From positions 8,308,001 to 8,372,000 of the forward strand of contig NC_079878.1 in the NCBI RefSeq assembly GCF_029227915.1: a stretch of 64,000 nt of DNA, written 5' to 3'. Positions 1 to 15,400 of the stretch are shown one piece after another. Under the pieces are notes generated by a model. It saw nothing but the letters and a program-made list of their open reading frames with translations, had not been told where the DNA came from and searched no databases. A program made the translations under genes and the position numbers. The number at the start of each line of letters is the position of its first letter. The stretch's first letter is position 1. The DNA comes from Hydractinia symbiolongicarpus. Lineage: Eukaryota; Cnidaria; Hydrozoa; Anthoathecata; Hydractiniidae.

Positions 1-418
1 CATTCTTGTTTAGAGAAAAATTGTTGTGATAAGCAGTCTACCAAGGTGGCAACATGAAATAAGGAATAACAAGAAATGATGACGAAGATTATTATACACA
101 GTGTTTCTTTATAAGAGCAGACAATATGTGAACCCAAGAGATCACCTATCTTGAGAACATTTCAAGTCCAGCAAGGCTTTTACATCCTTTTCTTGAAATG
201 TTTTCGAATAATATTCCACAATTTTAGTAATACTAAATTGCGAAATTGCGAACTAAGGGGGTTGATTTTAACACTTTTCTTTACGTTAAAGCAAACCTTG
301 AATAGGAAACGAGAAAATTGTGACCAATGATTTGTAAAAATATTTTTGCCTTTAATAATCTAGCATTAAACTCTTTTAACTTTTGAACAGATGTAACTAC
401 CTTGCTTCTTTTTTATAG
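1..418 (+). other. RAB3GAP1 intron (left window edge)
   Basis: No exon or RNA gene is visible here. The pyrimidine-rich tract ending in TTTTATAG at 411-418 is the acceptor for the exon at 419. Confidence 0.7.
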
Positions 419-3400
419 AGACTTGCAACTAGCTGCCACTTGGCCATGTTTGTCCAGTGATGTTCTTGTCGATGACGCGAACTGCAGGTCAGTTTCCCGC
501 CTGTTTTACATATTGTACATATATTATTCATATATTCACTTTGCCAGTTATTTATAAAATGTGCGGATAACTCAGACGGTTTTCTTGGTCTCTCAGAGGT
601 GACTGTTCATGGTATTGTTAGTTTTTTTTGTTGAAACAAAAGGAGGTAAATCAAAGACAGAACTTGCGATTTAAAACCACCTAAGTACAGAAGAAAATAA
701 TAGATCCAGCTTTAGTACATATATTATAAGCTTCTAAAGTGTGTTTCTACTTTTAAAGCAGCTGTATGTTTGGCATTGTGCAGCGACTATTTGCAGCAAG
801 CAAATTTACATATAGTATAGTTTACGAGCAATAGGAAACATAAAATCATTAGCTTTTACTCTCGTGAAATGCTGTGGTGCACGGCTTAATGAGGTATATT
901 TGGATATTTACAAGTATTGTAATATGCTTTCTATAGCTCAAGTATATTTAATTCCCAGTAACAGTAATTATTAACTTATAAAACCAGAGAACAACACCCT
1001 AGCTTACTAAGTCCAATCTTCTTTCAAGGTTTGTTTTGGTTTCAGATACCCCAAGTATCACATATCGTATTTGCCATTAGCTATTATCATTTCTTAGATT
1101 TAAACTTTTATTGCAAATTTACAGACATAAATTCTGTAAATGTTTTTGTTTTAACTATGATGCAATGTGATCTTTCTTATGTCATTACTAAGATAAGAAA
1201 CTGGCTTTGCAATTAAGCGAAGTAGCCATTTCAGTCGCTTTTGTGTGGTAAAAAAATTAACTGTAATTATGTTTTTCAAATGTTGTTAAATAAAATACAA
1301 AAAATTGACATCTAAACTAACTAGGCATAAAAATGTTTTATTTTCGAAACACATGCTAATTCTAACAAGAGGGAGCGCAATTAGAAAGCAGCTTTTAAAG
1401 AATATTCTCCAGTCTATTCATCTTTCACCATTATACACGCATAGCCACCTACAAAAGGTGCAATGCACGTGATAATCCAAGATATAATATACCCCCATCC
1501 CCACTTGTACGGACTTGGTAATTCAGATCCCTCGTAGTCAGTGTACACAGATAGAGCGATTAGCATACATAACGGACCAATCAAAAGCGTCACAGCAGAG
1601 TATATCAATCGTGGTGTGTACGAAATTATTCGGACGACTACCATGACAAAACCAACTGTCAGAATCAAAACAGATAACGCTGCACATGTTTGAACTCCGC
1701 GCATCCACCTCGGCAGATCCTTGTTGAATTTGTTATCAATGTCGTAACACTCGTCGTTATGGTAACACATTCGCCAAAGTCCGTAATGCGAAACGTAAAT
1801 GTCGCTTTTCGAGTCGACAGGTTTCGAACCGTCTACCCAATAGTCTTCGCTAAAACACAGCAGATAGAAAAAAAGGGCTATGCCAGTACCAAATAAAATT
1901 GGGTAAAATCCACGTTCCATTGTTTATCTAAATATTACACACAGGTTATTTTTATCATATAGATTTTATGTTCTACAAGCTGATACATTAGCAGCACGAA
2001 TTATTTAAAACGACTGTTGTGGCTATCACGAGAATGCCGAGGAAATGAAAGGAACTGAGATTAAAAGGGATTGTCTTGAAATTTTTTTAATTTTTAAGAC
2101 TTTCCATCCATAGTGGGTCACCTTTTAACTGCGTTCTTATAGGCTGATTTTTTATAAACAACAACACGTTTAGATGAAATGTTAATGCGCTGAAATATAA
2201 AAAGTGTCATTATTGTCTAGCTATGTAGCTATTATTTTTAAACATGCATTTTTATAATTGAAACTATTGTTTGAATTAATATGCTTTTGGTTTGGCTAAA
2301 AAAAACATTGCCAGTTGATTTCTTGTGCACGCACATAGAAACCAGTCTCAGCTGCAATCAGAATGCAAGCTTAATTTTCGTATTCATGATGCTAATAAAA
2401 CTGATTAAAAAGTATAATACGTAAAATTTTTATAACCGTTATTCAACTAGAGAAAAAACAAATTGCGAGTAAACATTGTTTTGAATTCGACATGTGTCTA
2501 CCAACATATCGTATCGTAATAAAAAAAAGAACATACGTTAATAACATTTTTATTAATTTTTTTTCTACAAAAACAATGAGGCTAGGAATGGTTGAAAAAT
2601 AAGAACAAGGCTGGAGTTTTACTGTACACATATCTTTTAAGAATTCCTTGTGTCCCAAATATAAAAACAAAACAAGAGCAGGGGGAAATAAAAACGCCTC
2701 AGGATAAAGCCAATTTTTTTTGTTCTGATATAAAACCATGTAATCAACCGTTTACAGGACATTTACAATTTTAGAATTCTTATAAAAACAACTTAGTTTA
2801 TAAGAACGCCGAGGCCAAAATCTAGAACATTATTGACAACGACCTCGGTCTGCAGTAACGAAATATAAATTATGAATCTTCATCACATGCGTAAATCTAA
2901 TCACATTATTTCCTTGTTTTTGAAAGTACTTAAATAAATACATTTGAAAAGCTATCAAGAGAGACTCATTGGAGTTCAGCTAAGATAAACAAACAAAAAA
3001 ACGGTGAAAACAAGCACTTTTGTACCTAAATATTTCTTCTGTCTTATGAACTAACTATTTAAATACTTCAATCACAACAACTGTTGACATGCATTTAAAA
3101 ATTAAAAAATAATAATAAAAAAAGAACTCGTGAAGCACTTCTCTCTTACTTTTCCTTTATTTGCATTTTAATTATAACGATCTCAGCTTCACGCATAAAT
3201 AAAATATTCATTTTCTATACCTTGCTACCTTCCACAATCAACATTCATAAACCCGTTTCAAATGTTTTAATTTTTTATACTTAAAAAGTTCGTTATATAA
3301 AAAGCGTAATCATTTTAAATAATGTATTCAAAGTTTTCTTAGCTGAGAACAAAAGAACTAATCATTTCCACCAGAATCCTATTTTATATTTCTCAAAAAC

Positions 3401-6400
3401 ATTTCAAGCCTCCCTTATCTCTATTTATGTTTTTGCATGTTTAAATGGTTTTATTATGTTTTAAATTTCATTGTGTCACCAGATCGTGTTATATGGGGGG
3501 TTTAAACTTACATTCTTTGAATAATTCCCAAGCATGTTATATGCAAGTGTAACCCCCCATAGTTTACATTGAAATATATTCCCAGTTGGAGGCGAGTAGT
3601 AAGCAATACATTCTAAGGGGCTGGTTTCTATAATGAGACTTGAAATTGGCGCGAACTTTGTTTGATTTTATGACAACTAATCACCGTACACCGCTTGAGC
3701 ACTTTGCACAGGTAAACTGCCTAACCAACAATCGTTGAAGTGGGCAATGAATTTTTTTGAAAAAATATTCTTAATAAGAATATCTTGATGGGCATTCGGA
3801 TTAAAAACAAAAGGCCTATTGTTTGTTGTAATAGAGAATTAAGAATAATGACCAGCCTGGTTAGAATTGTAATATTTTTATAAAAAAGCAGGCATGTAGC
3901 GTATTGCTAGCTACATTGGCTATGCAGATAAATAGCTAAGTACATCGTGAGTAGAGATTCAATATGTGCAGTACTTTCACTTTAGCTAGGCATTTATAAC
4001 TGGATGATGGCTGACTATACCTTATAAGTACTATACTATACAAGTAGACAATAATAAAACTAAATAATAAAATAAATCTCAGTGTACATAAAAGTACAGC
4101 TAACAACCTGTCGTTACAAAAATTTATTGTAAGCTTGGACGTCGATGTTGTGAGGAAGAAATAAAGCTGGTGTTGAATTGTGTACAGAATACCTCATTGG
4201 ATCAGTAAACTTTACACCACCTTTTCAGCAAAATGGCTACCCAATTGAATTTACCAGGAATAAATTTTTGTTGCGTCTTTCACTTTTTAGCTGAAGGTAG
4301 TTATAGCTAGCAGCAACTCAAGTTCCCGCTTAGTAAAATTCAAATTGGTAAATGTGATACAAAAAGATAAAAAGAAAGAAAGAATAAAACCTTAAATAAA
4401 ATAAGAAGAAAACGCCCACCCTAAAATCTTGAATATTGAACGCCCAGGGCGTCAAATAGGGAGAATACGTTATTCGATTTTTTAAAGTATAATGAAAGTT
4501 AAAAAATAAAGAAGCGCTTCGTGACCGCTTAATGTATAAAATTTTATGATTTACTATTCTTATATTTACAATTATCATCAGTATTTTTATTCTTAATGTT
4601 CTTAAGTGCGCGTGTGTTACATACGTAATATTACGTCACTCTCATCTCTTCGATTTCGACGATGTCTCTTTCCACAACTGTGATACGAAGCATGATATTT
4701 TGTGTACGTGATAAGCACAACAACAGTAATCACTCCTACAACAGTGCCACACCATCCTACGATGTATGGTATTTTCCACGTTATGTGATTCGGTAATACT
4801 TTTTTTATATTATACGTGAAATAAAACATTCCAGCTGCCATGGAGATGTTGCTTATAGCAACAAAACTGGCGCCTTGATAGATCACACGACTGCAGTCGA
4901 TGCAAATTTTAAAGGACACCACTACACCAAAACCTGCAAGTAAGGTTGCGATAACGGTGAGCAGCCGGACCAAGAACACCCAGTGAGGGATTGTATCGGC
5001 GCTGTCTTGTAAATGAAATTGAACGGCTTGTACTGTGTCTTCGCAAGGTCGCTCTAAATGCCAACATACTTCCCAAACACCAAGGGTGGAAACCAAATAT
5101 GTTTTATTTTGAGGATAAGTCAACCAAGCTCTGTTACTAACACTCAAAATGTATGTGCATAGAACAAAAGCATACGATAGAAACGCGATGAATGTTGGGA
5201 TTTGGATTTGTGAAAGCATATCTCTAAATATGAAACAAAGAAAAATATTCAAAGTTGACAAGTAACCAGACTAAGTTTTAATTTCTTTCAAATAGAAATG
5301 CAAACACTTGGTAAACGAATTTAACAGAGAAATATTTAGAATCAGCGGGTAAACAGTAACAAATCACTCGCTATATTTCAAAAATACAAATTTAACATAA
5401 AATGTATTAGTTAAAAAAAGTGAGACCGTACATTATATTTTTATTCCTGTCACATTAGCCACTTAGCCCTCGGTCGAAATTTCACGTGGTATCACTTTCA
5501 ATTGAGGGAAAACACGGACTTTTTACGGTCAAGCTCTGACGGAAGAAGCTTCGGTTAAACAAGCACTACAAGTATCTAAAGCTAAACTAGCAAAAACTCA
5601 CCTTAAATTTCACAATATGTCTGATTTGAAGTTAGAAAACAAAGATTTTATCAGAAATTCACACCTGATTTATGAAGAGCTCATCGCGTGAACTGCGTGT
5701 TTTCCCTCGAATCATAATGGTTACCCCGAATAATGCGGACCTGTGATTGGTTAAAAAGTGTCACGTGATATTTGCGACGGGGAGAATAACAATTTCTTCT
5801 AACCAAAAAATCTAGCGAAACAAATTTTTCTGACAAATCTCACGTCACGGAAGGTGAAAGGCTGTAAAAACATCTGACTTTTCAATTTTTAGCGGGAATA
5901 GATAACATATACTTTTGATTAAGAAAATTAATTTTCGTAACGTTATTTGAGAGGAACTTTCAAAGCCACACGAGGCTTAATTGTAAGCAACATTCTAAGC
6001 ACTCTTGTACGTTGCCAACAAACAAATATTTTGTTTCCTAGGAGCCTGCTAAATGTTAATTCATTTTCTGAACTACATTTTGTGGTTAGCTGCTTCTTCT
6101 TACCTCAGAGTCCTTCCAGTGTTTTCTTTAAATACAGTGTATTGACTGGAATTTGTGCCGTTTTTTTCTCGTCTTGGTTGAAAATTACAATCAATTTTAA
6201 TACCTGTTCTAGTAAAAATCTGGAAAAAAAACAAACTTAAAAATAGTGTGTAATCAGCAAACCTAATCGAATTCTGGTTGCTGCTATCCAACTTAAGGGA
6301 ATTATTTTCGCGAAATATAGATTTTCTTTCCCTTTGAAAATAGATTTTTTTCTGATTTATCTAGAATTGCATATAATATATATGTGAATTTCACTTTAAT

Positions 6401-9400
6401 TATTTTCCTTAAGATACTTGTCTTGGTTGCTGAGAATGCAACTTATCAGAGAGACAGCATTATTTCGAGACAGCTGTTCTACGCCCCGCCTTTCTGATGT
6501 TATTATTTTATTGGAAATTAATTATTAAAACCAAATTTCCCAAAGAATTATACTTCATTAAACTATTTTAAGGCAGTAAAATTTCGTTGTATATTAATGA
6601 CGAAGTTTGTAGTCTAGTCTAAAATCTAGCAAAAACTCAAAATAGATAATTTGTCATTATTTTTCAACTAAAAATTATTTTCTTCTATAAGCGCATTTAA
6701 ATTGTCAACCGATTCGCGAATATGTCCTCACCATAACATCACTGTTATTTAAACAGGAAGCTTCTTACACGTATAAAAAAATTGAGAAACTATTAAAGGC
6801 CAGTTAATTGGCTCGAATATGCTACCTTTTTCCTTGTGAAAGAAAATCCTTCTGAATAACCAACTTTTTAGGCCTAAAAAAGGTTTTTACTTAAAATGTT
6901 AACCTTATTCACGTCGCAAATGTTTTTTCCTCCTTCACTTTTTTTTTTGTCTTGACGCGTCTATATCTTTACGAATTTACTTTTTTAAACTTTGTAAACT
7001 TATTTTTGGAATGAGAAACTCTATGTTATTCAGACTGGTTTTCTTTAAATATTTAAGAATGTGATTTAAAGAAAGCTGAGTTTAATCAACTGAGATATTT
7101 TATTCATTACTTGATTATATTTTTATTTACGTAGGCGCATGAGTGATAAAAACAAATTTTGAGTAAGCGAGAGATTCGATCTTAATAGAGACCATGGTTC
7201 TATTTGCATGCATTTCCACTTTCAACCATTTTCTAAGCGATCAAAGTTCTTTAATGATTGTAACTTTCTTCTATAAGTTGTTTAGCCACACGAGTATTTC
7301 ATCAAATTCTGACTATGCATTTCTTTTCGCAGAATGATGAAATGTTTTAAGTGCTCATCAACATTTATTCCAGGCTACATTACCATTATTTCAAACAATG
7401 TAGGAATACCCAAACTCTGGACACCAATCTATTGAAAACTACATAGCAATGTGTTCATTTAAATAATTTTCACTTATGATATACGTCCCTTTCTTTAGCG
7501 ACCTTGACCCTTTACACGCTCCGCGTTGGTCTCTCAAAGCACGAAACGTCGATTTTTGTCCGACGTTGGTTTTTCAACACTTACATGCATTATTAAAGCT
7601 TTGTCAGCAAACTAGTGACTCCACCGCCCAAATCATTCGAAGTTTATCAAAAGACCACAACACGGGAGAAGACGTCGAAGGTAGCCAACTATTTAACTTT
7701 GTTTTTAAACTGAAAGGCAACATGTTATGTCTGTTCTTGAGTGCTTTTAGTTCACACGAGACTATAAAAAACAGTAAAATAGCTCTCTTCTTTTTCCTTG
7801 TCCCTGGATGATGTCAGATAAGGTTTTTTTTCCCTTTCAGCATTATCTGGAGATGTTGGTCATGTTTTAGACAGACTTGCGGAACCAGTACCTGCTCTAG
7901 CATCGCCACTTACAAGTGTAATGTCAAGTGCTACCAGAAAGCTTATTAAGACGAAGTTATTAAATACACCGATTCCTCCAAAGCTGTTAAATAGGACGTT
8001 AGAGGTACAGCGAGTATTTTATATTTTGAAAAGTATTCAATATTTTGCTAATAAACAAGCATTAAAGGGCATTATTATTGTTAACTTTTTATAATTTACC
8101 CTAATTTAATTTTTACAATTTTTAGTTCTAAAAACACTGGATTTTCTCTCCTGTTTGTTTTTTTGTTTGTGCATTGGCGTTGTTGTTAGTGTCTGTTATA
8201 CTGTTGTAGCACTTGTTTCCTGATGCTTGGGTGACAAAAGAAGAAGCTGAAGCAATTCAACACCGCCTCGATGATGAACAGAAAAATTTGGAATGCGACG
8301 TTGTGCGAATGCAGGTAAAGGTTTCCACACATTCTGGTCTGTAATTTACATATTTTTTATTTATTGTTGCTCTAATATTTCGCGTTTGAATTTTGTTGCT
8401 GGTAAGAATCTACGGACATATAATACTGACCTGATTTTTTTTGGGAGGACATTTTTCATTTTTTTCATCATCTCTTGCCACCTTTCTTCGACGAAATAAC
8501 AAGTTTGAATAACGAGCAGCTTGTTAGAACACGTCTGTTTCAGAAGGAGTTCTAACGCGATGTGAATTATTCATACTATGAATGAAAGCTGTAACGTTTC
8601 GAGAAATCTGATTAAGATGGAAGCCTTCTGCTGTGTTTTTCAAAATAGAAATTCAATTTCTCTAATTTTTAAAGTTTTAACATTATTTAGGAAGGGGTGT
8701 GTTCGATCTGCGTGATCACTTTTTTCTTTGCAATAATACATAAAATAGTTCTGTTCTCGTCACTATGTTTCATAAAATTCATATAAAGGTCATAACATTT
8801 TTGTTATTGCATTATACTGTTCACAATTAACTTTTGTAGCTGGCTTGTGTTTTATTTGATGTGTGTCAAAAGAAGAAAGAAAGAAAGAAAAAACAGAAGA
8901 AAGAAAAACAAAGGAAGAAAAAGTTTTTGTGCACACAAAAATACACGCTAAAAGATTTTATAAAAGACTAGCCGTTAGCCCGTGGAAAAGTCCACGGGGT
9001 CGCCCGTTTTTTAAATTTACCCGTCGCAACAAAGTGGACAAAAGTATATCGCATTTGGTATTGGTGCGCATTTTAAAAATAAAAACATTTTGAGTTATGA
9101 CATTTCCATCTATTGTTTGCGTGAAAAATTCTAAAAATCGTACAAAGTCCTGGAATTCCCATTTCTACTGGAAAAGCCTGGGAAAAAACGCTAGAAGAGC
9201 AGTAAAAATCCCAGCCTTGTCATTATCCTTATTATGTTCTCTTTTTGAAGCCATTCCCATCCTAATTGTTTTCTTAGAATCGTTCTGATAGAAAAGTGTG
9301 ATATTCATCTGATAAATCCAATAAAATAAAGATTAGGCTCAATGAATAGAAAATATATTGGTGTGGTCACGCATTTTCGCGTCTTTACTTTTAGAAACCA

Positions 9401-12400
9401 AAATTAAGTGTTAAAAAATAATGATAAAAAAAATTGTGACAAAATCATCAATTACCTTTCTCGTTGTTGGCTTGCTCCAATATTGATGATTAAAATTAAT
9501 TCTTGCGTGACTAATGCGCTCTGTTTCTTCTGCCTAAAAACCTATAAATAATAAAATTATTATGGAGACATGGTAGACACTGTTGTGAATTTCATGCAAT
9601 AGAAATATGCATACCTCATTTTTTCATTGTCTCTGTGTTTAAAAATATTTCGTGCTCGTTTTTATCTCTTTAGTTTTCATTATTTATTATATTTGTTTTC
9701 TTTATTTTCATGAATTTTACTTTAAAGAGAGCACTAAACGAAGTTTGTACCGCGCATTTATTATTCCATATATTTCTAGCTTACACCACTAAGATACAAC
9801 ATAGAAAGTATCTAATGGAGGTGTTGATTTTGTAAAATGTACTAAAGGGTAAAACTGCTACCAATTACTTTCACACAAATGCGCTAATTAGGTTTCTTCT
9901 TATCTTCCAAACGAAATGTTCGCTCAGTGGGCAAAAAACCTTATTCCGCCGCGTCTTAGCACATAAGCTGATAAAAACAAAAATTGTGTTTGTTGATTTC
10001 TTTGACTTATCATCAACAAGCTCTATTTTTTTTGCGCAAAAAATATGCACGAAAATTATTTACACGCAGAAAACTGTTTTGCTCATTTCAACACATCGGC
10101 ACAACGTAAGCGAATTTCAAAATAACGTTTTTGAAATCTTCGTTGTTGTAAGAAAGAAAGTAAGTAAGTAACGGGGAGTTTTAGCGTCCTTAGAGATTTC
10201 GTCCTAATGGTGGGCTCTTTGTGCACGCCGACGGTAACTAAGGCCCGCTACAGATACGTATAGGATTGCTTTAACTTGCTCGCCTGCCACATAAGTTAAT
10301 TAGCGTTCAGTAGTTCGTAATGGGCTGACAACACTACATTCAAAGTCCGCTGAAGTGGACACTCGAACCTGCAACGTTATGATTCCCAGTTGACAGCGCT
10401 ACCACTACACCATTTTCGTATAGCAAAAAAAATTATTATTATGTTACGAAAACTTGTAAAGCTACGAAAACTTCTGCACATTACCACGTAATTGTAAATC
10501 TTCTTTTTCTCCCTTTTGTCAAAAAGCTTGTTACTTCAGGCGACAAGAAATAATATGTTTGTTAATTTCATTTAAAGAGCGGGAAGATAATTAGCAAGAG
10601 TAGAAAATAGACACGTACATTTATAGTATGTCTGACTCGTTTGTTGCGGTTGTTGATTAGATTAGAAAAATGAGAACACTTTCTTGTCTATTGAACTGTT
10701 ATTTGTCTGTTCTTACTCGTTAATGAAAAGAGAGCGCATTTTCCTCTGGAGGTTATCATTCCAATTATTTTTAGTAACAATTTTTCAACCAAATCGTGAA
10801 ATTAGCGAATTATAAACGCAAGAAAAAAGGTTTAAATAAAAATTAAGGACTGTTTTGACACAAAAAGAATGAATATCTTACTTTAATTTTTATTTATTTA
10901 TTTATTTTTGATTGACAGGATAAATATCGTCACATGAAATCAGCACCTGTGGACAGTTTGACTTATATGGTGGCTGTGTGTATCTCCTTCGTGAATCACA
11001 GCTACGGAGGTTTTAATTGTTTCTTTAAATAATTTTTCCCGCTTTTCACCTTATTGTAATAGATACCGCCCATGCTTCTACCGAGCCAAAAATCCCTTTT
11101 TTACGCCGTCCTTTATTGGCGTAATACGCCTTCCCTTTTTATAATACCGTTCTTGGTTTTTTAAAGTGCTAAAGTTTTTTGAAATTCTGTCAATTTTTTT
11201 GTCTTTTATTTTTATTTATTTGTTTGTGATAAAGGTATCAGTGCAGTGGCACATTTATGGCATGAGTTTGTTCTTGAGTTAAGATATCGATTGGACAATG
11301 TCATACTATTGCCAAGGTAACTATTGTTTATTCAAATATCAACCAATCAGAATTGCATATTATGATGAGTTACCATATTTTTTTTTGCAACTCTTCCTTG
11401 ATATCAATTTTTTTACATAATTACATAAAAAATTAATTGTTTAAAAATGTTTTTTGCAATCCAGTAGCAAATGTTTTTTTTCTTATAAATTTATATTTAT
11501 TCTATCATTATTTTTTATACAACCATTATTATCATTTTTGTCAGGTTGGCACAGACAGCACCGAATTTAAATTTTTGTTTATTTCACCAAAAACTTCAGG
11601 TTAGTATAAATGAAATTTTTAACCTAATGTAAACTGAGATGTTCTTTTTATTCGGTTACATGTATTGATTTTGGAGTATCGGTTTTAGATGCTTTCAAGC
11701 TTTTAATCTTTTTTTGCTGTTCTCATTTTTTATTTGTTTTAACCGTTTATTATACTGTACTTGCTGGCTCTTATTGCGCAGACCGCATCGGCCCCGTTTT
11801 AAGCAGTCCCCTGCGGACGTTATATTTGTGTTTTAACGGTTAAGTCATCTTTTAAACGTTACAACCTGCCGACGTACAAAGCAAGAAAATTTTACTTCAT
11901 GTTACTTTATATATTTTTCTATTAGATGTTAAACTATTGTATTAAGAGAAAATTAGAAAAACATCAAGACTCGACAGACAATTTGAAACGAACAGAGAGT
12001 AACACTTCTTCATCTTCTCATATACATGCTTCTGTAAGTTATAAAGACTTCGTGTCAGATGATTTTACAAATGAATCTACCAATAAAAACCATGATACAA
12101 AACCACGTGATAACCCATTTAGTGAACTATTAGCTAATATCGAGCGTAGTGACAGTAATTTAAAAACTGAGAGTGTGAGTTATTCTGATCTGAAAACGAT
12201 GAGTGATTCAGATGATTCTGACGATGAATTTTTTGAAGCGCGGGAAGAAATTGGAACAAGTCTAGAAACATTGAACGTGAATAGAAGTGTAGACGATAAC
12301 GTGTTAGAAGAAAATCATGTGCCCTTTAAAAGTGACGTATCAGGGACATGCGATGAAAAACCAGACGGTGTTTTAGAAGAAACTAAGATGAAATTGTTAT

Positions 12401-15400
12401 TGAATGACGAACCTTTACGTATTCCTATCACGCAGGTAAGTATATTTCTTATATAGAAAAATCTTATATGTAAATATATATCTTTCCTATAACACCGGTG
12501 TAGTAAAACACTAAGGCCCATCCATAATGACTCGAAAATTAGTATATCTTTTGATCCTGTGAGACTCTTGTTTTTAAAATCTCTGTTCCCGAGCTTTGCA
12601 ACGGGTGCACTTAATCTCGATACTTTTTTCGGCAGCCAAGAGAAGAGAGTAAGAAAAAACAAAAAACAAATATTTATTCCAATCTCCAGTTTTATATGAA
12701 TCAAAATAGAAAGACTCGAGTAATCAAAAAGGCGAACGGTTCCATCTTATTTAATCAAATAATCTACAAAATGGAAGATATTGTTTACTTCAAAGCATTC
12801 TAATTTACATAATGCTAATACCAGCTATCTCGACGTGTTTGTTAGGCTATACCTCCCTCTAACTATTGGTTTTATTTCAGGAAGCGCCACCTCTTACAGA
12901 AGATATGCTGCTGGAACAAGAAGACATACTTACACAGCTTGGCACATCAGAAGAGGCTGCTAAAGTGCGTGCTAAAATGCAATCCGCCTCCTTGGTGTCT
13001 GACATGGCTTCATTCAAGGTTTTTACGATTATTTTTCCATGTGTAAAGCTTAATGATTCGCCAGAAGAGGAATGCTGTGCGATTAATGCTCTATAACTAT
13101 TCAGCTGGAGTTTTGTGAATTGATTATTAGTGGAAAGTGAATCCATACCACTGGGTATTGTTCAGATAAATCGAAAAGCTTTTGCTTTTATATTAAATTC
13201 TTCACTTTATTTTTGGAGTTTGTTTTCGCTTGGCTATTTAGGCTGCCAACCCTGGCTGTATTTTGGAGGATTTTGTTCGCTGGTATTCTCCCAACGACTG
13301 GTTACCTGGAATGGAGACAGACGAAGAGAAGCAAGAGTTAAAGCGGATAATACAAGAAAGAAAGAAGGAAAATAAAGGTTTAAAATCTATTTTAACCATC
13401 ATATCAGTTTTTTGTTTGTGCAGCTTTACTGAACCTTTTTGAGATGATTTTTACTGTCAAAAATGTCAATGTTCCAATTTAAATAGACTACCCCCTGAAA
13501 AAAATGTTATTTATTGTTCTAGATCAAAAGAAATGTTCATCAGATGGGTGGGAATTTGAACTTGATGATGACATGGACATATTAGCAGAAAATCTAGACG
13601 ATCAAGATTACGCCAAGGTATTTTTTTTTTTCTGTCGTACGTTTTTTCCTTTACATATCTAAATTGCATTATACTGATACGTTCGTGCATTGAGCTGATT
13701 ATAAGTTTGATGTTAAACGCATTGATTATTTTACAACCTTTTTCTAAGATCTCATATTAGAGAAAATGGATTAAGCACTCGCATGCAATAAAAGTTGTAT
13801 GAAGTTTGCTTCCCCAATCAGTAGAAATATTTGCAAACTTTCAGTATTTACGTTTTCTCGCACAACGTTTTTAAAGCTTGGTTCCCTCTGTGGTTTAACT
13901 TGGGTTTAAATATAAAACCTAAAATGTTTTAAATGTATTTTAAAAATTAAAAAACCTGAGCATTCCCACTCTGTTTTAAAAGCAAAGAACATATGTAGCG
14001 TTTCTCTCTTGGTACCAAAAATCACTGCATATTGGCGAATAAGTTCGCTAAGATTCTCTTCCTGTACCAAACCATAGTCACAAGAGAGAGATAGTCTGGG
14101 TAATCGGCCATTTCGGGCCGCCACGGCAAAAGTACCTGACCTAGAACGGGTGGTCCGAAAGTAAGGGGACTGAATGTTGTAAAATGGCTGCGGCGAAGGA
14201 ATTTACATCTGCTGAAGAACTTTTTCGTTCATACACCAGCAAAAGCTGCAGCAAAATTGACAGTAAAGAAATAGTTTCTTGTCTGATGAAGAATTTTGAT
14301 GTTAAGTCTAATTTCAACAAAATTCTGCAGCTTTGCACTGAGTCGTTGAATAAAGAGGTTTCTTTGAACTTGTTAGAAGATCTGCTTTTGTTGTTTGTCA
14401 GAGTAAGAACTTTTTCTTATGTCAAAGATAAACAGCAATTACACAAAATAGCATCTGATGCTAAGAAATCAAAATCACTGCGCACTGAGCTGAAGAAAAA
14501 GACATCCTCACTGGATCAAGGTCATTAATAAAATGGCTATCACATAAAAAAAACAGCTATTTTTATAGCTACACATTTATAAAAAATCATTATGCTGGCA
14601 TAGCTATAGCTAGTGAGCTAGCTGTAGTTTCCGATCCGGACAATTTTGATATTTCGAAATCTCTCTGATCAAGTTTGATAAAGTGATATTTCGGACTGAT
14701 CGTTTATAAAGTTTATAAATATTGTGATGGTCAGGAAGACTCCAAGTGTATCCACGGATAGTGAATGATAATGAGTCATCAACATATATTTCCAACTTAG
14801 GATTGACATGAATATTGTTACATGCCCAAACTTTTACTGCATCAGCAGCAGATATATCCAAATTCCAACCACAAGGAAGCTTAAGCATTTTGGCTCGATT
14901 TACAAAATTCTCGAACGATTGATAGCATATATGGGTGGTCGGTTCCACTGTTGTATTTCACTTTTTCTCTGCAATATTTTTTGCTGAAGGTCGTGGTTTG
15001 ACTGATGTGCTGTAAAAGAGTAAACACAAACATTATATACTTGACTGATGTGACATGTTTTGTAAATGTAAATATAGCTATAGTTATATATATATATATA
15101 TATATATATACCCTGAAGTAGGAATACTTTTCTCTGGAAAATTCAATGTTGGTATGGAACCAGGAATGAGTGTTTTTCTTTTATCATCTAGAAGAAAGTA
15201 TTATATATGCATTATTATCACAGTCGTGATTATTATATGTGAAATATCCTTTTTCTGTAGTTGAAATATCTGAAAGTGTATTGAATCACACTTACGTTGT
15301 ACTATCTGGCTTTGTAGAAAATGCTTCTCACAAATATACAGATTACGTTTATCTATTTGTGCTCTCAACTGTTTATCAATAACGCGATCTTTGATTATCA

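Larger units (their letters stand above)
488..7498 (+). other. RAB3GAP1 intron hosting two antisense genes
   Basis: This 7-kb intron runs from the donor GTCAGT at 488 to the acceptor TTCTTTAG at 7498. Apart from the two tetraspan genes on the opposite strand I see no further coding exons. The stretches 1921-4585 and 5220-7498 are AT-rich. They must contain the 5' UTR exons and promoters of the nested genes, but I could not place them. Confidence 0.75.

Noticed and set aside
10357-10412. Functional tRNA gene
   Set aside because: A and B boxes are present but no cloverleaf or acceptor stem can be formed, and a SINE-type body and tail follow.
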